64,000 nucleotides of DNA from Phenylobacterium sp. LH3H17 (lineage in GTDB: Bacteria; Pseudomonadota; Alphaproteobacteria; Caulobacterales; Caulobacteraceae), in assembly GCF_024298925.1 (NCBI RefSeq), contig NZ_CP101283.1:682001-746000 (forward strand), written 5' to 3'. A program made the position numbers and the translations under genes. Positions 35,020 through 44,847 of the stretch are shown here, piece after piece (position 1 is the stretch's first letter; every line of letters begins with the position of its first letter). The notes below the pieces were generated by a model that was not told where the DNA came from, ran no database searches, and worked only from the letters and a program-made list of their open reading frames with translations.

Positions 35020-36336
35020 ATGCTGACCCTGCTCGCCTTCGCCATGGTGGCGAGCTTCATGATCCTGATCATGACCGGCCGGGTCTCGGCCCTGGTGGCC
35101 CTGATCGTCACCCCCGTGGCCTTCGGCCTGATGGCGGGGTTCGGGACGGCGTTGGGGCCGATGATGCTGGAGGGAGTCAGGAGCCTGGCGCCCACCGGGG
35201 TCATGCTGGCCTTCGCCATCCTCTATTTCGGCCTGATGACCGACGCAGGCCTGTTCGATCCGCTGGTTCGGCTGATCGTGCGGGTGGTGCACGGCGACCC
35301 GGTGCGGATCGTGGTCGGCTCGGCCGTTCTCGCCCTCCTGGTCTCCATGGATGGCGACGGCTCGACCACCTACCTGATCTGCTGCACGGCGATGTTCCCG
35401 CTCTACCGGCGAATGGGACTCAATCCATTGATCCTGGCCTGCCTGCTGATGCTGGCCTGCGGGGTGACCAATATCACGCCCTGGGGCGGCCCCACCGCGC
35501 GGGCGGCCAGCGCCCTGGGCCTGGAGCCGTCCGCCATCTTCGTCCCGATGATCCCGGCCATGCTGGCCGGGGCGGCCTTCGTCCTGCTGGTGGCCTGGAT
35601 GCTGGGGCGCGGCGAGCGCCGGCGGCTGCGGCATCTCTCCGCCGACGGACGGATCCATGCCCCGGGTGACGCCGAGCTGGCGCAGGATCTGGTCCGCGCC
35701 AACGACCTGACCGAGCGGCCGAGGCTGATCTGGCTGAACGCCGCCCTGACGCTCGGCCTGCTCGCCGCCCTGGTGGCCGGCCTGCTGCCTCTGCCGGTGC
35801 TGTTCATGATCGCCAGTGCGCTGGCCCTGCTGCTGAACTATCCGTCGGTGGAGGCCCAGAAGGCGCGGATCGCCGCCCATGCGCCGAACATCCTGCCGGT
35901 GATCGTGCTGATCTTCGCTGCAGGGATCTTCACCGGTGTCCTGAACGGTACGGGCATGACGCAGGCGATGGCCGCCAGCGTGGTGGGCGCCATCCCGCCG
36001 GGCCTCGGTCCCTACATGGCGCCGATCACCGCCCTGATCTCGATGCCCTTCACTTTCTTCATCTCCAACGACGCCTTCTTCTTCGGCATCCTGCCGATCC
36101 TCAGCCAGGCGGCCGGCGCCTATGGGATCGCGCCCGAGGAGATGGCGCGGGCGGCGCTCACCAGCCAGGCCGTGCACCTGCTCTCGCCCCTGGTGCCCTC
36201 GACCTATCTGCTGGTGGGACTGGTGCGGGTCGAGCTCGCGCAGCATCAGAGGTTCACCCTGCCTTGGGCGGTGGCGCTGAGCCTGGTCCTGCTCGTCGCC
36301 GCGATCGCGACGGGCGTCACGCCCTTTTCACGCTAG
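35020..36336 (+). CDS. CitMHS-family transporter (citrate-Mg symporter-like)
   Basis: A 438-residue membrane protein with about 11-12 helices in two inverted halves. The first half holds the family motif MDGDGSTTYLI and NITPWGGPTARA; the second has ISMPFTFFISNDAFFFGILPIL. Members carry divalent-metal citrate complexes in exchange for protons; related proteins move other carboxylates. It lies eight bases after the histidine kinase gene and may be co-transcribed with it. Confidence 0.88.
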   Translation: MLTLLAFAMVASFMILIMTGRVSALVALIVTPVAFGLMAGFGTALGPMMLEGVRSLAPTGVMLAFAILYFGLMTDAGLFDPLVRLIVRVVHGDPVRIVVGSAVLALLVSMDGDGSTTYLICCTAMFPLYRRMGLNPLILACLLMLACGVTNITPWGGPTARAASALGLEPSAIFVPMIPAMLAGAAFVLLVAWMLGRGERRRLRHLSADGRIHAPGDAELAQDLVRANDLTERPRLIWLNAALTLGLLAALVAGLLPLPVLFMIASALALLLNYPSVEAQKARIAAHAPNILPVIVLIFAAGIFTGVLNGTGMTQAMAASVVGAIPPGLGPYMAPITALISMPFTFFISNDAFFFGILPILSQAAGAYGIAPEEMARAALTSQAVHLLSPLVPSTYLLVGLVRVELAQHQRFTLPWAVALSLVLLVAAIATGVTPFSR

Positions 36337-36345
36337 TCTGACCCG

Positions 36346-37347
36346 ATGGCCGCCCGCTCCCGCCTGATCCTGGTCCTTGTCGCCGGCCTCGCCAGCCTGG
36401 CGGTCACCGGCTGCAAGGCCGCCGCCCCGGCGCGGGACCCGGAGGCCCATCCCGGCCAGCTCGTGCGGTTGGCCGATGGCCGGCGGCTGAATCTGCGCTG
36501 TACGGGCAAGGGCGCCCCCACCGTCCTGCTGGAGAGCGGGTTCGCGGCGACCTCGCTCGCCTGGTGGAAGGTCCAGCCGAAGATCGCCCGGACCAATCGC
36601 GTCTGTTCCTACGATCGCGCGGGGTACGGCTTCAGCGACGAGGGCCCCGCGCCGCGCGACGGCGCGGCGACGGCGCGGGACCTCGACCACGCCTTAAGGC
36701 GCGCCAAGATCCGCGGTCCCTTCATCCTGGTCGGCCACTCCGCCGGCGGCCTCTATGTGCGCCTGCTCGCCGATCGCCGACCGCGCGACGTGGTGGGCAT
36801 GGTGCTGGTCGACACCTCCGTCGAGTTCCAGGAGCAGAGGTTCGCAGGGGCCTTCGGGCCCGGCGCGGGCAGTCTGGCCGCCATCCGCCAGCGCGCCGCC
36901 CGTTGCCTGGAGGCCGCCGAGCGCAAAGCCCTGCCGTCAGATGATCCCGCCTTGGCTCGCTGCACGCCCAAGCCCCGGAGCGGACAAGCCGCTGACGCAC
37001 GCATGGCCGAGGCGGTGAACCCGGCCAACTGGCGCACCCAGGTATCGGAGCTCGACAGCCTGTGGACCACGACCTCGCGGGCGGTGGAGGCCGGTCGCGC
37101 GTCGTTCGGCGACATGCCCCTGATCGTACTGACGGCGGGCGACGCCTATGACGAGCTGCCCGAGCCGGGGCGCGGGATGGTCCGGGCCTTCTGGACGGGC
37201 CTGCACCAGGAGGTCGCCGCGCGCTCGTCCCGCGGCGTGCAGCGGCCGGTGGCGAAGTCCTCGCACATGATGATGTTTGACCAGCCCGACGCCATCGTGG
37301 CGGCCGTCGCCGAGGTCTCGGCCATGGCGAAGGCCCCGGAGCGATAG
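36346..37347 (+). CDS. Alpha/beta hydrolase, probable lipoprotein
   Basis: A 333-residue hydrolase. The N-terminus contains a lipobox-like LAVTGC (Cys23), so it is likely anchored by lipid on the periplasmic side. The fold is seen in VLLESGFAATSLAWW (oxyanion strand), the nucleophile elbow GHSAGG and a C-terminal KSSHMMMFDQPDAIV region containing the catalytic His. The substrate is not known. The gene follows the transporter by nine bases. Confidence 0.8.
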   Translation: MAARSRLILVLVAGLASLAVTGCKAAAPARDPEAHPGQLVRLADGRRLNLRCTGKGAPTVLLESGFAATSLAWWKVQPKIARTNRVCSYDRAGYGFSDEGPAPRDGAATARDLDHALRRAKIRGPFILVGHSAGGLYVRLLADRRPRDVVGMVLVDTSVEFQEQRFAGAFGPGAGSLAAIRQRAARCLEAAERKALPSDDPALARCTPKPRSGQAADARMAEAVNPANWRTQVSELDSLWTTTSRAVEAGRASFGDMPLIVLTAGDAYDELPEPGRGMVRAFWTGLHQEVAARSSRGVQRPVAKSSHMMMFDQPDAIVAAVAEVSAMAKAPER

Positions 37348-37416
37348 AATTCCTCCGCTTGCGGCGGGACCAGCCGACCCTCTAGGATTCGCCCAACAGA
37401 TAGGGGAGGGCGCTTG

Positions 37417-37884
37417 ATGGCCTTCAAGCTCAACGTCAACGGCAAGTCGCTGTCGGCCGATGTGGACGGCGACACGCCGCTGCTCTGGGTGCTGCGCGAC
37501 AGCCTGGGCATCCTGGGGCCCAAGTACGGCTGTGGGATCGGCCAGTGCGGCGCCTGCACCGTGCATGTGGACGGGGCGCCGGTGCGCTCCTGTTCCGTGC
37601 CGGTCGAGAGCGTCGGCGCCGGCAAGGTGGTGACCATCGAGGGCATCGGCGCCGACCCGGTGGGCAAGAAGGTGCAGGCCGCCTGGAGCGAGCTGGACGT
37701 CGCCCAATGCGGCTACTGCCAGCCCGGCCAGATCATGTCGGCCACCGCCCTGCTGAAGGGCAACGCCAAGCCCAATGACGAGGACATCGACGCCGCCATG
37801 AGCGGCAACATCTGTCGCTGCGCCACCTATGTCCGCATCCGGGCCGCTATCAAACAGGCCTCCGGCCAGAAGGCGCAGGCGTAG
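37417..37884 (+). CDS. [2Fe-2S] subunit of a molybdenum hydroxylase (isoquinoline 1-oxidoreductase alpha-like)
   Basis: A 155-residue electron-transfer subunit. The plant-type ferredoxin domain has the Cys set [21 protein letters not shown], and the second helical [2Fe-2S] domain has [10 protein letters not shown] and CRCATY. It passes electrons from the molybdopterin subunit encoded two bases downstream. A strong GGGGAGGG ribosome site precedes the ATG at 37417. There is no FAD-subunit gene, matching the IorA/IorB or aldehyde dehydrogenase two-subunit type. Confidence 0.93.
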   Translation: MAFKLNVNGKSLSADVDGDTPLLWVLRDSLGILGPKYGCGIGQCGACTVHVDGAPVRSCSVPVESVGAGKVVTIEGIGADPVGKKVQAAWSELDVAQCGYCQPGQIMSATALLKGNAKPNDEDIDAAMSGNICRCATYVRIRAAIKQASGQKAQA

Positions 37885-37886
37885 TC

Positions 37887-40076
37887 ATGGCCGACGGAAC
37901 CTTCCTCCCCTCCGCCTCTCGGCGCGAAGTCCTCAGGACCAGCGTCGCGGCCGGCGGCGGGCTGCTGCTCGGCTTTTCCATGGCCGGCAAGGGCGCCGCC
38001 CAGACTGCCACCGCCAAGCTCAACACCTACGTCTCCATCGCCCCTGACGGCGCCGTGTCGATCATGGCCAAGAACCCCGAGATCGGGCAGGGCATCAAGA
38101 CCTCGCTGCCGATGATCATCGCCGAGGAACTGGACGTCGACTGGAGCCAGGTGAAGAGCGTCCAGGCGCCCTCCGACCCGGCGCTCTATGGCCGTCAGTT
38201 CGCCGGCGGCAGCGCGGCCACCCCGCTGCACTGGGATGAGCTGCGCCGGGTCGGCGCCGCGGGCCGGGCCATGCTCGTGGCCGCCGCGGCCCAGGGCTGG
38301 GGCGTGCCCGCCGCCGACTGCACGACCGCTTCGGGCGTGGTGCATCACAAGGCCTCGGGGCGCAAGGCGACTTACGGATCGCTGGCCGCCAAGGCCGCGA
38401 CCCTGCCGGCGCCGGACCTGAAGACCCTGATCCTCAAGGACCCCAAGGACTACAAGATCATCGGGCGCTCGATCGCCCAGGTCGACACCCCGGCCATCGT
38501 CACCGGCAAGCCGCTGTTCGGCATCGACGTGGTCGTGCCCGGCATGCTGTTCGCCACCTTCGAGAAGGCGCCGGTGTTCGGCGCCAAGGTGGCCAGCGCC
38601 AACCTTGAGGCCGCCAAGGCGGTCAAGGGCGTGCGCCACGCCTTCGTGGTCGAGGGCGGGACGGCGCTCGACGGCCTGCTGCCGGGCGTGGCGGTGGTGG
38701 CCGATAGCTGGTGGGCCGCCCGCAAGGGCCGCGACAAGCTCGACATCAAGTGGGCCGAGCATCCGACCTCGGGCCAGTCCTCGGCGGGGTTCGCGGCCAA
38801 GGCCGTGGAGCTGTCCAAGGGCGCGCCGCTGCGCACCGAGCGCAATGACGGCGACGTCGACGGCGCCCTGAAGGGCGCGGTCAAGACGGTGGAGGCGGCC
38901 TACGCCTATCCCTTCATCTCCCACGCCAACCTGGAGCCCCAGAACTGCACGGCCGTGGTGAAGGACGGCAAGGTGGAGATCTGGGCGCCGACCCAGAATC
39001 CTCAGCCGGGCCGCGAGCTGGTGGCCAAGACGCTCGGCGTAACCAACGACGACGTCCACATCCACATGATCCGTTGTGGCGGGGGCTTCGGCCGGCGGCT
39101 GATGAACGACTACATGGTCGAGGCGGCCTGGATCGCCAAGCAGGTCGGCGCGCCGGTGAAGCTGATCTGGACGCGCGAAGACGACATGCGCCACGACTTC
39201 TACCGCCCGGCCGGCTGGCACTTCCTGCAGGGCGGCGTCGACGCCAAGGGCGATATCGTCGGCTGGAAGAACCACTTCGTGTCGCTGGGCGAGAACGGCC
39301 AGTTCGCCCGATCGGCCGGCATGGCGGCGCACGAGTTCCCCGCCCGCTTCGTCCCCAACTACCGCTACGACCTGTCGCTGATGCCCTGCGGCGTGCCGAC
39401 CGGGCCGCTTAGGGCGCCGGGCTCCAACGCCATCGCCTTCGTGGTTCAGAGCTTCATCGACGAGCTGGCTCATGCGGCCGGCGCGGACCCCGTGGCCTTC
39501 CGCCTCAAGCTGCTGGGCGACAAAGGCCTGGTCGGGACCCTGGGCCGCGACGCCTATGACGCCGGCCGCATGGCCGGGGTGCTGAAGCTGGTCGCCGAGA
39601 AGTCCGGCTGGGGCCGCAAGCTGCCGAAGGGCTCGGGCCTGGGCGTCGGCTTCCACTTCAGCCACCTGGGCTACTTCGCCGAGGTCGTGGAGGTGAAGGT
39701 GGCCGACGACGGCGCCGTCGAGCTGGTCAAGGTCTGGGTGGGCTGCGACGTGGGCCGCCAGATCATCAATCCCTTCGGGGCGCTGAATCAGATCGAGGGC
39801 TCGGTCCTGGACGGGCTCTCCGGGGCCCTGACCCAGCAGATCACGATCGAGAACGGCGCGGCCGTGCAGGCCAATTTCAACGACTATCCGCTGATGCGGA
39901 TCGACGCCGCGCCGCCGATCGAGACACACTTCATCAAGTCGGACAACTCGCCGACCGGCCTGGGCGAGCCGGCCCTGCCGCCGGTGATTCCGGCCCTGTG
40001 CAACGCGATCTTCGCGGCGACGGGGAAGCGCATCCGCCAGCTGCCCATCGACACGGGGCTGCTTAAGAGCGTCTAG
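37887..40076 (+). CDS. Molybdopterin-binding subunit of a Tat-exported molybdenum hydroxylase (IorB-like)
   Basis: A 729-residue catalytic subunit of the xanthine dehydrogenase family. The N-terminus has a twin-arginine signal ([14 protein letters not shown]) and a cleavage region near GKGAAQ, so the folded complex with its iron-sulfur partner is probably exported to the periplasm. [37 protein letters not shown] and [14 protein letters not shown], with the conserved active-site Glu, follow the IorB pattern. Electrons would go to a cytochrome. The natural substrate (N-heterocycle or aldehyde) cannot be told. CoxE/CoxD-like genes 3.4 kb downstream may help insert the sulfurated cofactor. Confidence 0.93.
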   Translation: MADGTFLPSASRREVLRTSVAAGGGLLLGFSMAGKGAAQTATAKLNTYVSIAPDGAVSIMAKNPEIGQGIKTSLPMIIAEELDVDWSQVKSVQAPSDPALYGRQFAGGSAATPLHWDELRRVGAAGRAMLVAAAAQGWGVPAADCTTASGVVHHKASGRKATYGSLAAKAATLPAPDLKTLILKDPKDYKIIGRSIAQVDTPAIVTGKPLFGIDVVVPGMLFATFEKAPVFGAKVASANLEAAKAVKGVRHAFVVEGGTALDGLLPGVAVVADSWWAARKGRDKLDIKWAEHPTSGQSSAGFAAKAVELSKGAPLRTERNDGDVDGALKGAVKTVEAAYAYPFISHANLEPQNCTAVVKDGKVEIWAPTQNPQPGRELVAKTLGVTNDDVHIHMIRCGGGFGRRLMNDYMVEAAWIAKQVGAPVKLIWTREDDMRHDFYRPAGWHFLQGGVDAKGDIVGWKNHFVSLGENGQFARSAGMAAHEFPARFVPNYRYDLSLMPCGVPTGPLRAPGSNAIAFVVQSFIDELAHAAGADPVAFRLKLLGDKGLVGTLGRDAYDAGRMAGVLKLVAEKSGWGRKLPKGSGLGVGFHFSHLGYFAEVVEVKVADDGAVELVKVWVGCDVGRQIINPFGALNQIEGSVLDGLSGALTQQITIENGAAVQANFNDYPLMRIDAAPPIETHFIKSDNSPTGLGEPALPPVIPALCNAIFAATGKRIRQLPIDTGLLKSV

Positions 40077-40141
40077 ACGGCCATAGACGGAGACGCCTGG
40101 CGGCGGGCAGTATCAAACAAACGTTCGCCAGGGATGACTCC

Positions 40142-43100
40142 GTGAAGAAGCTTCTGATCGCCAATCGTGGCGAGATCGCCGTCCGGATCGCCCGCACCGC
40201 CGCCGAGATGGGGATCGCCACGGCGGCGGTCTATTCGCAGGATGACGCGGCCTCCCTGCACACCCGCAAGACCGACGAGGCCCTGGCGCTCAACGGCTCA
40301 GGCCCAGCTGCCTATCTCGACGGCGCCCAGATCCTGGCGGCGGCCCAGGCGGCGGGATGCGACGCCATCCATCCCGGCTACGGCTTCCTGTCGGAGAACG
40401 CCGCCTTCGCGCGCGCCTGCGCCGAAGCCGGCGTGATCTTCGTCGGGCCGAGCCCCGAGACCCTGGAGCTGTTCGGCGACAAGGGGGCGGCCCGGGCGCT
40501 GGCGACGCGCTGCGACGTGCCGATCCTGCCCGGGACATCGGGCGGCACGACGCTCGTCGAGGCCCAGGACTTCCTGGCCGGACTGGGCGAGGGCGGGGCG
40601 GTGATGGTCAAGGCGGTGTCCGGCGGCGGCGGGCGGGGCATGCGTCCGGCCCGGTCGGCGGCGGAACTGGGCGAAGCTTTTGAGCGCTGCGCCTCGGAGG
40701 CCCAGGCTGCGTTCGGCGACGGCTCGCTCTATGTCGAGGCCTTCATGGCCCGCGCCCGCCACATCGAGGTGCAGATCGTCGGCGACGGCCAGGTGGTCTC
40801 CCACCTCTGGGACCGCGAATGCAGCCTGCAGCGTCAGCGCCAGAAGGTCGTCGAGATCGCCCCGGCCGACACCCTGCCGATGGAGACCCGCGAGCGGCTG
40901 TTCGAGGCCGCCGTGGTCCTGGGCCGCGCCGCCCACTACCGAAACCTCGGCACCGTGGAGTTCCTGGTGGAGGGCGATCGCATCGTCTTCATCGAGGCCA
41001 ATCCACGCCTGCAGGTCGAACACACGGTCACCGAGGAGGTCACGGGCCTCGATCTTGTCCGTATACAGATCGAAGTTGCGCGGGGCATCTCGCTGGCCGA
41101 CCTGGGCCTGACCCAGGCGCAGGTGCCGAGCCCGCGCGGCGTGGCGGTCCAGGCGCGGGTCAATCTCGAGACCATGTCCGCCGACGGCTCGGCAAAGCCG
41201 TCCGGCGGGACGCTCTCGGCCTTCGAGCCGCCCTCGGGGCCGGGGGTCCGGGTCGACGGCTTCGGCTATGCGGGCTACCGCACCAGCGCCCGGTTCGACA
41301 GCCTGCTGGCCAAGCTGATCGTCCATGCAAGATCCGGCGGCCTGCCGGTCGCCGTGGCCAAGGCGCGCCGGGCCCTGTCGGAATTCAAGATCGTCGGGGC
41401 GGCGACCAATATCGGCTTCCTGCAAGGCCTGCTGGCTCACCCCGCCGTCGCCGCCGGGGAGGTCCATACCCGCTTCATCGAGGAAGCCATGGGCGGGCTC
41501 GCGGCGGCGGGCGAGGCGCCCAAACTCTATTTCGAGGGGGCCGCGGGGGCGGGCCAAACCAAGCGCGCCGGGGCGGCGGTGGACGCCAGCGATCCCCTGG
41601 CGGTCCTGCACCACGGCAAGGCCGAGGCCGTCACCGAGGATGACGAAGAGGAACCGGAAGGTCCCGCGGGCACCCAGGCCCTGCGCGCGCCGCTCCAGGG
41701 CACGGTGATCGGCCTGTCGGTGGCGGTGGGCGACACGGTGCTGGCCGGTCAGCCGCTGTTCGTCATGGAAGCCATGAAGATGGAGCACGTCATCGCCGCC
41801 GAGGTCTCCGGCGTGGTGCGCGAAATCAACGTCGCCGAGGGCGACACGGTCTTCGAGGACCATCCCCTGGCCTTCCTGGAGCCCGTGGAGATCGAGGGCG
41901 GCGGCCGGGTGGAGGAGGAAGAGATCGACCTCGACTTCATCCGCCCCGACCTCGCCGAGGTGCTGGACCGCCACGCCCGGACCCTGGACTCCGCCCGGCC
42001 CGAGGCCACGGCCCGGCGGCGCAAGACCAATCAGCGGACCACCCGGGAGAACGTCGAGGACCTGCTCGATCCCGGCAGCTTCACCGAATACGGTTCCCTG
42101 GTGGTGGCCGCACGCCGCCGCCGAAACACCCTGGACGAGCTGATCGCCCAGACCCCCGCCGACGGCATGATCATGGGCCTGGGCTCGGTGAACGGCGCGA
42201 TGTTCGCCGAGGACAAGGCCCGGGTCGCGGTCATGGCCTATGACTACACGGTGCTGGCCGGCACCCAGGGCGGGCACAATCACGAGAAACTCGACCGGAT
42301 GAGCGAGATCGCCCTGCGCTGGCGAGTGCCGACCGTGTTCTTCACGGAGGGCGGCGGCGGGCGGCCGGGCGACACCGAGGGCGGCGGCTTCGTCCGCGGC
42401 TTCGAGTTCTGGGGCCGGCTCTCCGGCGCCGTGCCTCTGGTGGGGATCAATTCCGGCCGCTGCTTCGCGGGCAACGCCGCCATTCTCGGGTGCTGCGACG
42501 TGATCATCGCCACCAAGGACTCGGCCCTGGGCATGGGCGGCCCGGCCATGGTGGAGGGGGGCGGCCTGGGCGTCTTCCGGCCCGAGGAGATCGGCCCGAT
42601 CAAGGTCATGCAGGCCAACGGCACCATCGACGTCCTGGCGGAGGACGAGGCCGACGCCGTGCGCCTGGCCAAGCAGTACATCTCCTATTTCCAGGGGCCG
42701 CTCGCCGAGTGGTCCTGCGCCGACCAGCGCCTGTTGCGCCGCTCGATCCCCGAGAACCGCCTGCGCGTCTACGACATCCGCAAGGTCATCGAACTGATCG
42801 CCGACACCGGCTCGGTGCTGGAGCTGCGGCCCAGGTTCGGCCTGGCCATGGTCACCGCCTTCATCCGCATCGAGGGGCGCCCGGTCGGCGTCTTCGCCAA
42901 CAATCCGAACCATATCGGCGGGGCCATCGATTCCGACGCCTCGGACAAGGCCGCCCGCTTCCTGCAGCTCTGCGAGGCCTTCGACATCCCGGTCCTGTCG
43001 CTGTCGGATACGCCGGGCAACATGGTGGGGCCGGAAGCCGAGAAGACCGGCCTGATCCGCCACTGCTCGCGGCTGTTCGTGATCGGGGCCAACCTGACCG

Positions 43101-43483
43101 TGCCCCTGTTCTCGGTGATCCTGCGCAAGAGCTACGGCCTGGGCGCCATCGCCATGACCGGCGGAAGCTACCAGGCGGCGATGTTCTGCGTGGCCTGGCC
43201 GACCGGCGAGTTCGGCGGCATGGGCCTGGAGGGCTCGGTCAAGCTCGGCTACCGCAACGAACTGGCAGCCATCGCCGATCCGGCGGCCAGGAAGGCGAAG
43301 TTCGACGAGATGGTCGCCGCCGCCTACGCCCGGGGCAAGGCCATGTCCCAGGCCACCAGTCCGTCCCTCGACGACGTCATCGACCCCGCCGACACCCGCC
43401 GCTGGATCGTCTCGGGCCTCAAGGCCCTGCCGCCCGTCCCGGCGCGCACCGAGAAGAAGCTGCGCTGGATCGACAGCTGGTAG
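40142..43483 (+). CDS. Single-chain biotin-dependent acyl-CoA carboxylase (BC-BCCP-CT)
   Basis: A 1,113-residue fusion. Residues 1-450 are biotin carboxylase (KKLLIANRGEIAVRIARTA, HPGYGFLSENA, EVQIVGDG, EANPRLQVEHTVTEEVTGLDLV). The biotinyl domain has the MEAMKMEH motif with the biotin Lys at K546. Residues 620-1113 form a complete carboxyltransferase with both halves. Most bacteria split these activities, and the single-chain order matches the long-chain acyl-CoA carboxylase type known from Mycobacterium avium and some proteobacteria. The substrate may be a long or branched acyl-CoA. The start codon is GTG. It lies between the molybdenum hydroxylase and its putative maturation genes, but a functional link is not shown. 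Confidence 0.92.
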   Translation: MKKLLIANRGEIAVRIARTAAEMGIATAAVYSQDDAASLHTRKTDEALALNGSGPAAYLDGAQILAAAQAAGCDAIHPGYGFLSENAAFARACAEAGVIFVGPSPETLELFGDKGAARALATRCDVPILPGTSGGTTLVEAQDFLAGLGEGGAVMVKAVSGGGGRGMRPARSAAELGEAFERCASEAQAAFGDGSLYVEAFMARARHIEVQIVGDGQVVSHLWDRECSLQRQRQKVVEIAPADTLPMETRERLFEAAVVLGRAAHYRNLGTVEFLVEGDRIVFIEANPRLQVEHTVTEEVTGLDLVRIQIEVARGISLADLGLTQAQVPSPRGVAVQARVNLETMSADGSAKPSGGTLSAFEPPSGPGVRVDGFGYAGYRTSARFDSLLAKLIVHARSGGLPVAVAKARRALSEFKIVGAATNIGFLQGLLAHPAVAAGEVHTRFIEEAMGGLAAAGEAPKLYFEGAAGAGQTKRAGAAVDASDPLAVLHHGKAEAVTEDDEEEPEGPAGTQALRAPLQGTVIGLSVAVGDTVLAGQPLFVMEAMKMEHVIAAEVSGVVREINVAEGDTVFEDHPLAFLEPVEIEGGGRVEEEEIDLDFIRPDLAEVLDRHARTLDSARPEATARRRKTNQRTTRENVEDLLDPGSFTEYGSLVVAARRRRNTLDELIAQTPADGMIMGLGSVNGAMFAEDKARVAVMAYDYTVLAGTQGGHNHEKLDRMSEIALRWRVPTVFFTEGGGGRPGDTEGGGFVRGFEFWGRLSGAVPLVGINSGRCFAGNAAILGCCDVIIATKDSALGMGGPAMVEGGGLGVFRPEEIGPIKVMQANGTIDVLAEDEADAVRLAKQYISYFQGPLAEWSCADQRLLRRSIPENRLRVYDIRKVIELIADTGSVLELRPRFGLAMVTAFIRIEGRPVGVFANNPNHIGGAIDSDASDKAARFLQLCEAFDIPVLSLSDTPGNMVGPEAEKTGLIRHCSRLFVIGANLTVPLFSVILRKSYGLGAIAMTGGSYQAAMFCVAWPTGEFGGMGLEGSVKLGYRNELAAIADPAARKAKFDEMVAAAYARGKAMSQATSPSLDDVIDPADTRRWIVSGLKALPPVPARTEKKLRWIDSW

Positions 43484-43484
43484 G

Positions 43485-44843
43485 TCAGTGCGGGACGTAG
43501 GTCCGCAGCACGTCCTCGATGATCCGCTCCAGTTGACCCAGCGTGTTGCAGGTCTTGGCCACGTGGCAGAAGCGCTCGTAGCGGTGCATGACGCTGTCGC
43601 CCTGGCTCCAGTAGCTCTCCGGCTCGGGATTGAGCCAGATCACTGAGCGGGCGCGTTTGTGGATCGTGGCCATCAGGTCCATGCGCGGGTCGGCGTAGTT
43701 GGACCGGCCGTCGCCCAGGAAGATCACCGTGGTGTGGCGGTCCACATGGTCCAGGTGGTTCTCGCAGAAGTCCTCCAGCGACTTGCCGTAGTCGGTCTGC
43801 TGGAAGCCGATCTTGCGCAGGACCTGGAAGATCGCCTGGTCCACATGCTCGTCGTCGAGGATGTCGTTGACGCTGATCAGCCGCCCCGAGAAGGCGTAGG
43901 CCTCCATACGATCGACCACCTCATTCAGCGAATATAGGAAGCTCAGCAGGAACTGGGCCGCCGCCGCCACCGACTTGGACACGTCGCAGATGCAGACGAT
44001 CGACGGCTTGTCGATCTTCTCGGTCTTCCAGAGGATCTCGAAGGGCATGCCGCCATAGGGCATGGATTTCCGCAGGGTCTTGCGGATGTCCATGTGGCCC
44101 TTGCGCGCCCGGTTGCGGCGGCGCGAATAGCGGTCGGCCAGGCGCTTGGCCATCTTCTTGACCAGGGCCTGCATCATCGCCTGGTCGACCGGATCGATGC
44201 CGCCCTCGGCGTTCAGCGCCTTCCGCGCCAGCAGCTCCTCGCGCAGCATCTTGCCGGAACCCGAGGCGTAGAGGTCGTGCTGGCGCTCCACATAGCGTGT
44301 CGCCTCGGCGGCCAGCCGGCGCTTGCCGGCTTCCAGCCGGTCGGCGGCGTCGCCGCCGCCTTCCAGGCGCCGGGCCGCGGAGATGATCGCCTCGATCTCG
44401 GCCAGGCCCATCTCTTCCAGCAGCCGCCGGCTCATCCGCGAGCGCTGGGTGGTCAGCCGGATCTGCGAGACCTGGGCGCGCTCGGCGGCCTCCTCCATGG
44501 CCTGGGCCAGGCCCGTGGCGTCGCCCTGCATGATCATGCGGGTCAGCTCGGACTCCGCGGCTTCCGGCGGCAGGCCTTCCATCGGGTCGCCGTCGCCATG
44601 ATTGGGCGGCGGCTCGGCCGGCGTCAGGGCGTCGCGGGCGAAGAAGGTGTCGAACACGTCGTCGAACCGGACCACCTCGTCGGCGGTCTTGGCGAGCGTG
44701 GCGCAGAGCGCGTCCTTGAACAGCTCGCGGTCGGAAAAGCCCACCGTCGCCACCGTGCGGTGGGCGTCGATGGCCTCGGCCGGCGAGACCTTCACGTCCG
44801 CCGAGCGCAGGGCCCGGAAGAAGTCCTCCATGGCGTCCTGCAT
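43485..44843 (-). CDS. VWA-domain protein, CoxE-like
   Basis: A 452-residue protein. The N-terminal half is helical. The C-terminal half is a von Willebrand factor A domain with an intact metal-ion site D287-V-S289-K-S291 (CDVSKS), a later Thr in QQTDYG and Asp in FLGDGRSN. In carbon monoxide dehydrogenase clusters the CoxE VWA protein works with a CoxD AAA ATPase to mature the molybdenum/copper site. Here the partner ATPase is the upstream gene, four bases away. A role in maturing the hydroxylase encoded at 37417-40076 is an inference from proximity. Confidence 0.85.
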   Translation of the reverse strand: MQDAMEDFFRALRSADVKVSPAEAIDAHRTVATVGFSDRELFKDALCATLAKTADEVVRFDDVFDTFFARDALTPAEPPPNHGDGDPMEGLPPEAAESELTRMIMQGDATGLAQAMEEAAERAQVSQIRLTTQRSRMSRRLLEEMGLAEIEAIISAARRLEGGGDAADRLEAGKRRLAAEATRYVERQHDLYASGSGKMLREELLARKALNAEGGIDPVDQAMMQALVKKMAKRLADRYSRRRNRARKGHMDIRKTLRKSMPYGGMPFEILWKTEKIDKPSIVCICDVSKSVAAAAQFLLSFLYSLNEVVDRMEAYAFSGRLISVNDILDDEHVDQAIFQVLRKIGFQQTDYGKSLEDFCENHLDHVDRHTTVIFLGDGRSNYADPRMDLMATIHKRARSVIWLNPEPESYWSQGDSVMHRYERFCHVAKTCNTLGQLERIIEDVLRTYVPH

Positions 44844-44847
44844 GGCC

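Noticed and set aside
40298..43063. 921-aa open frame antisense to the carboxylase
   Set aside because: A long open antisense frame is expected at this GC content; the plus-strand gene is complete and conserved throughout.
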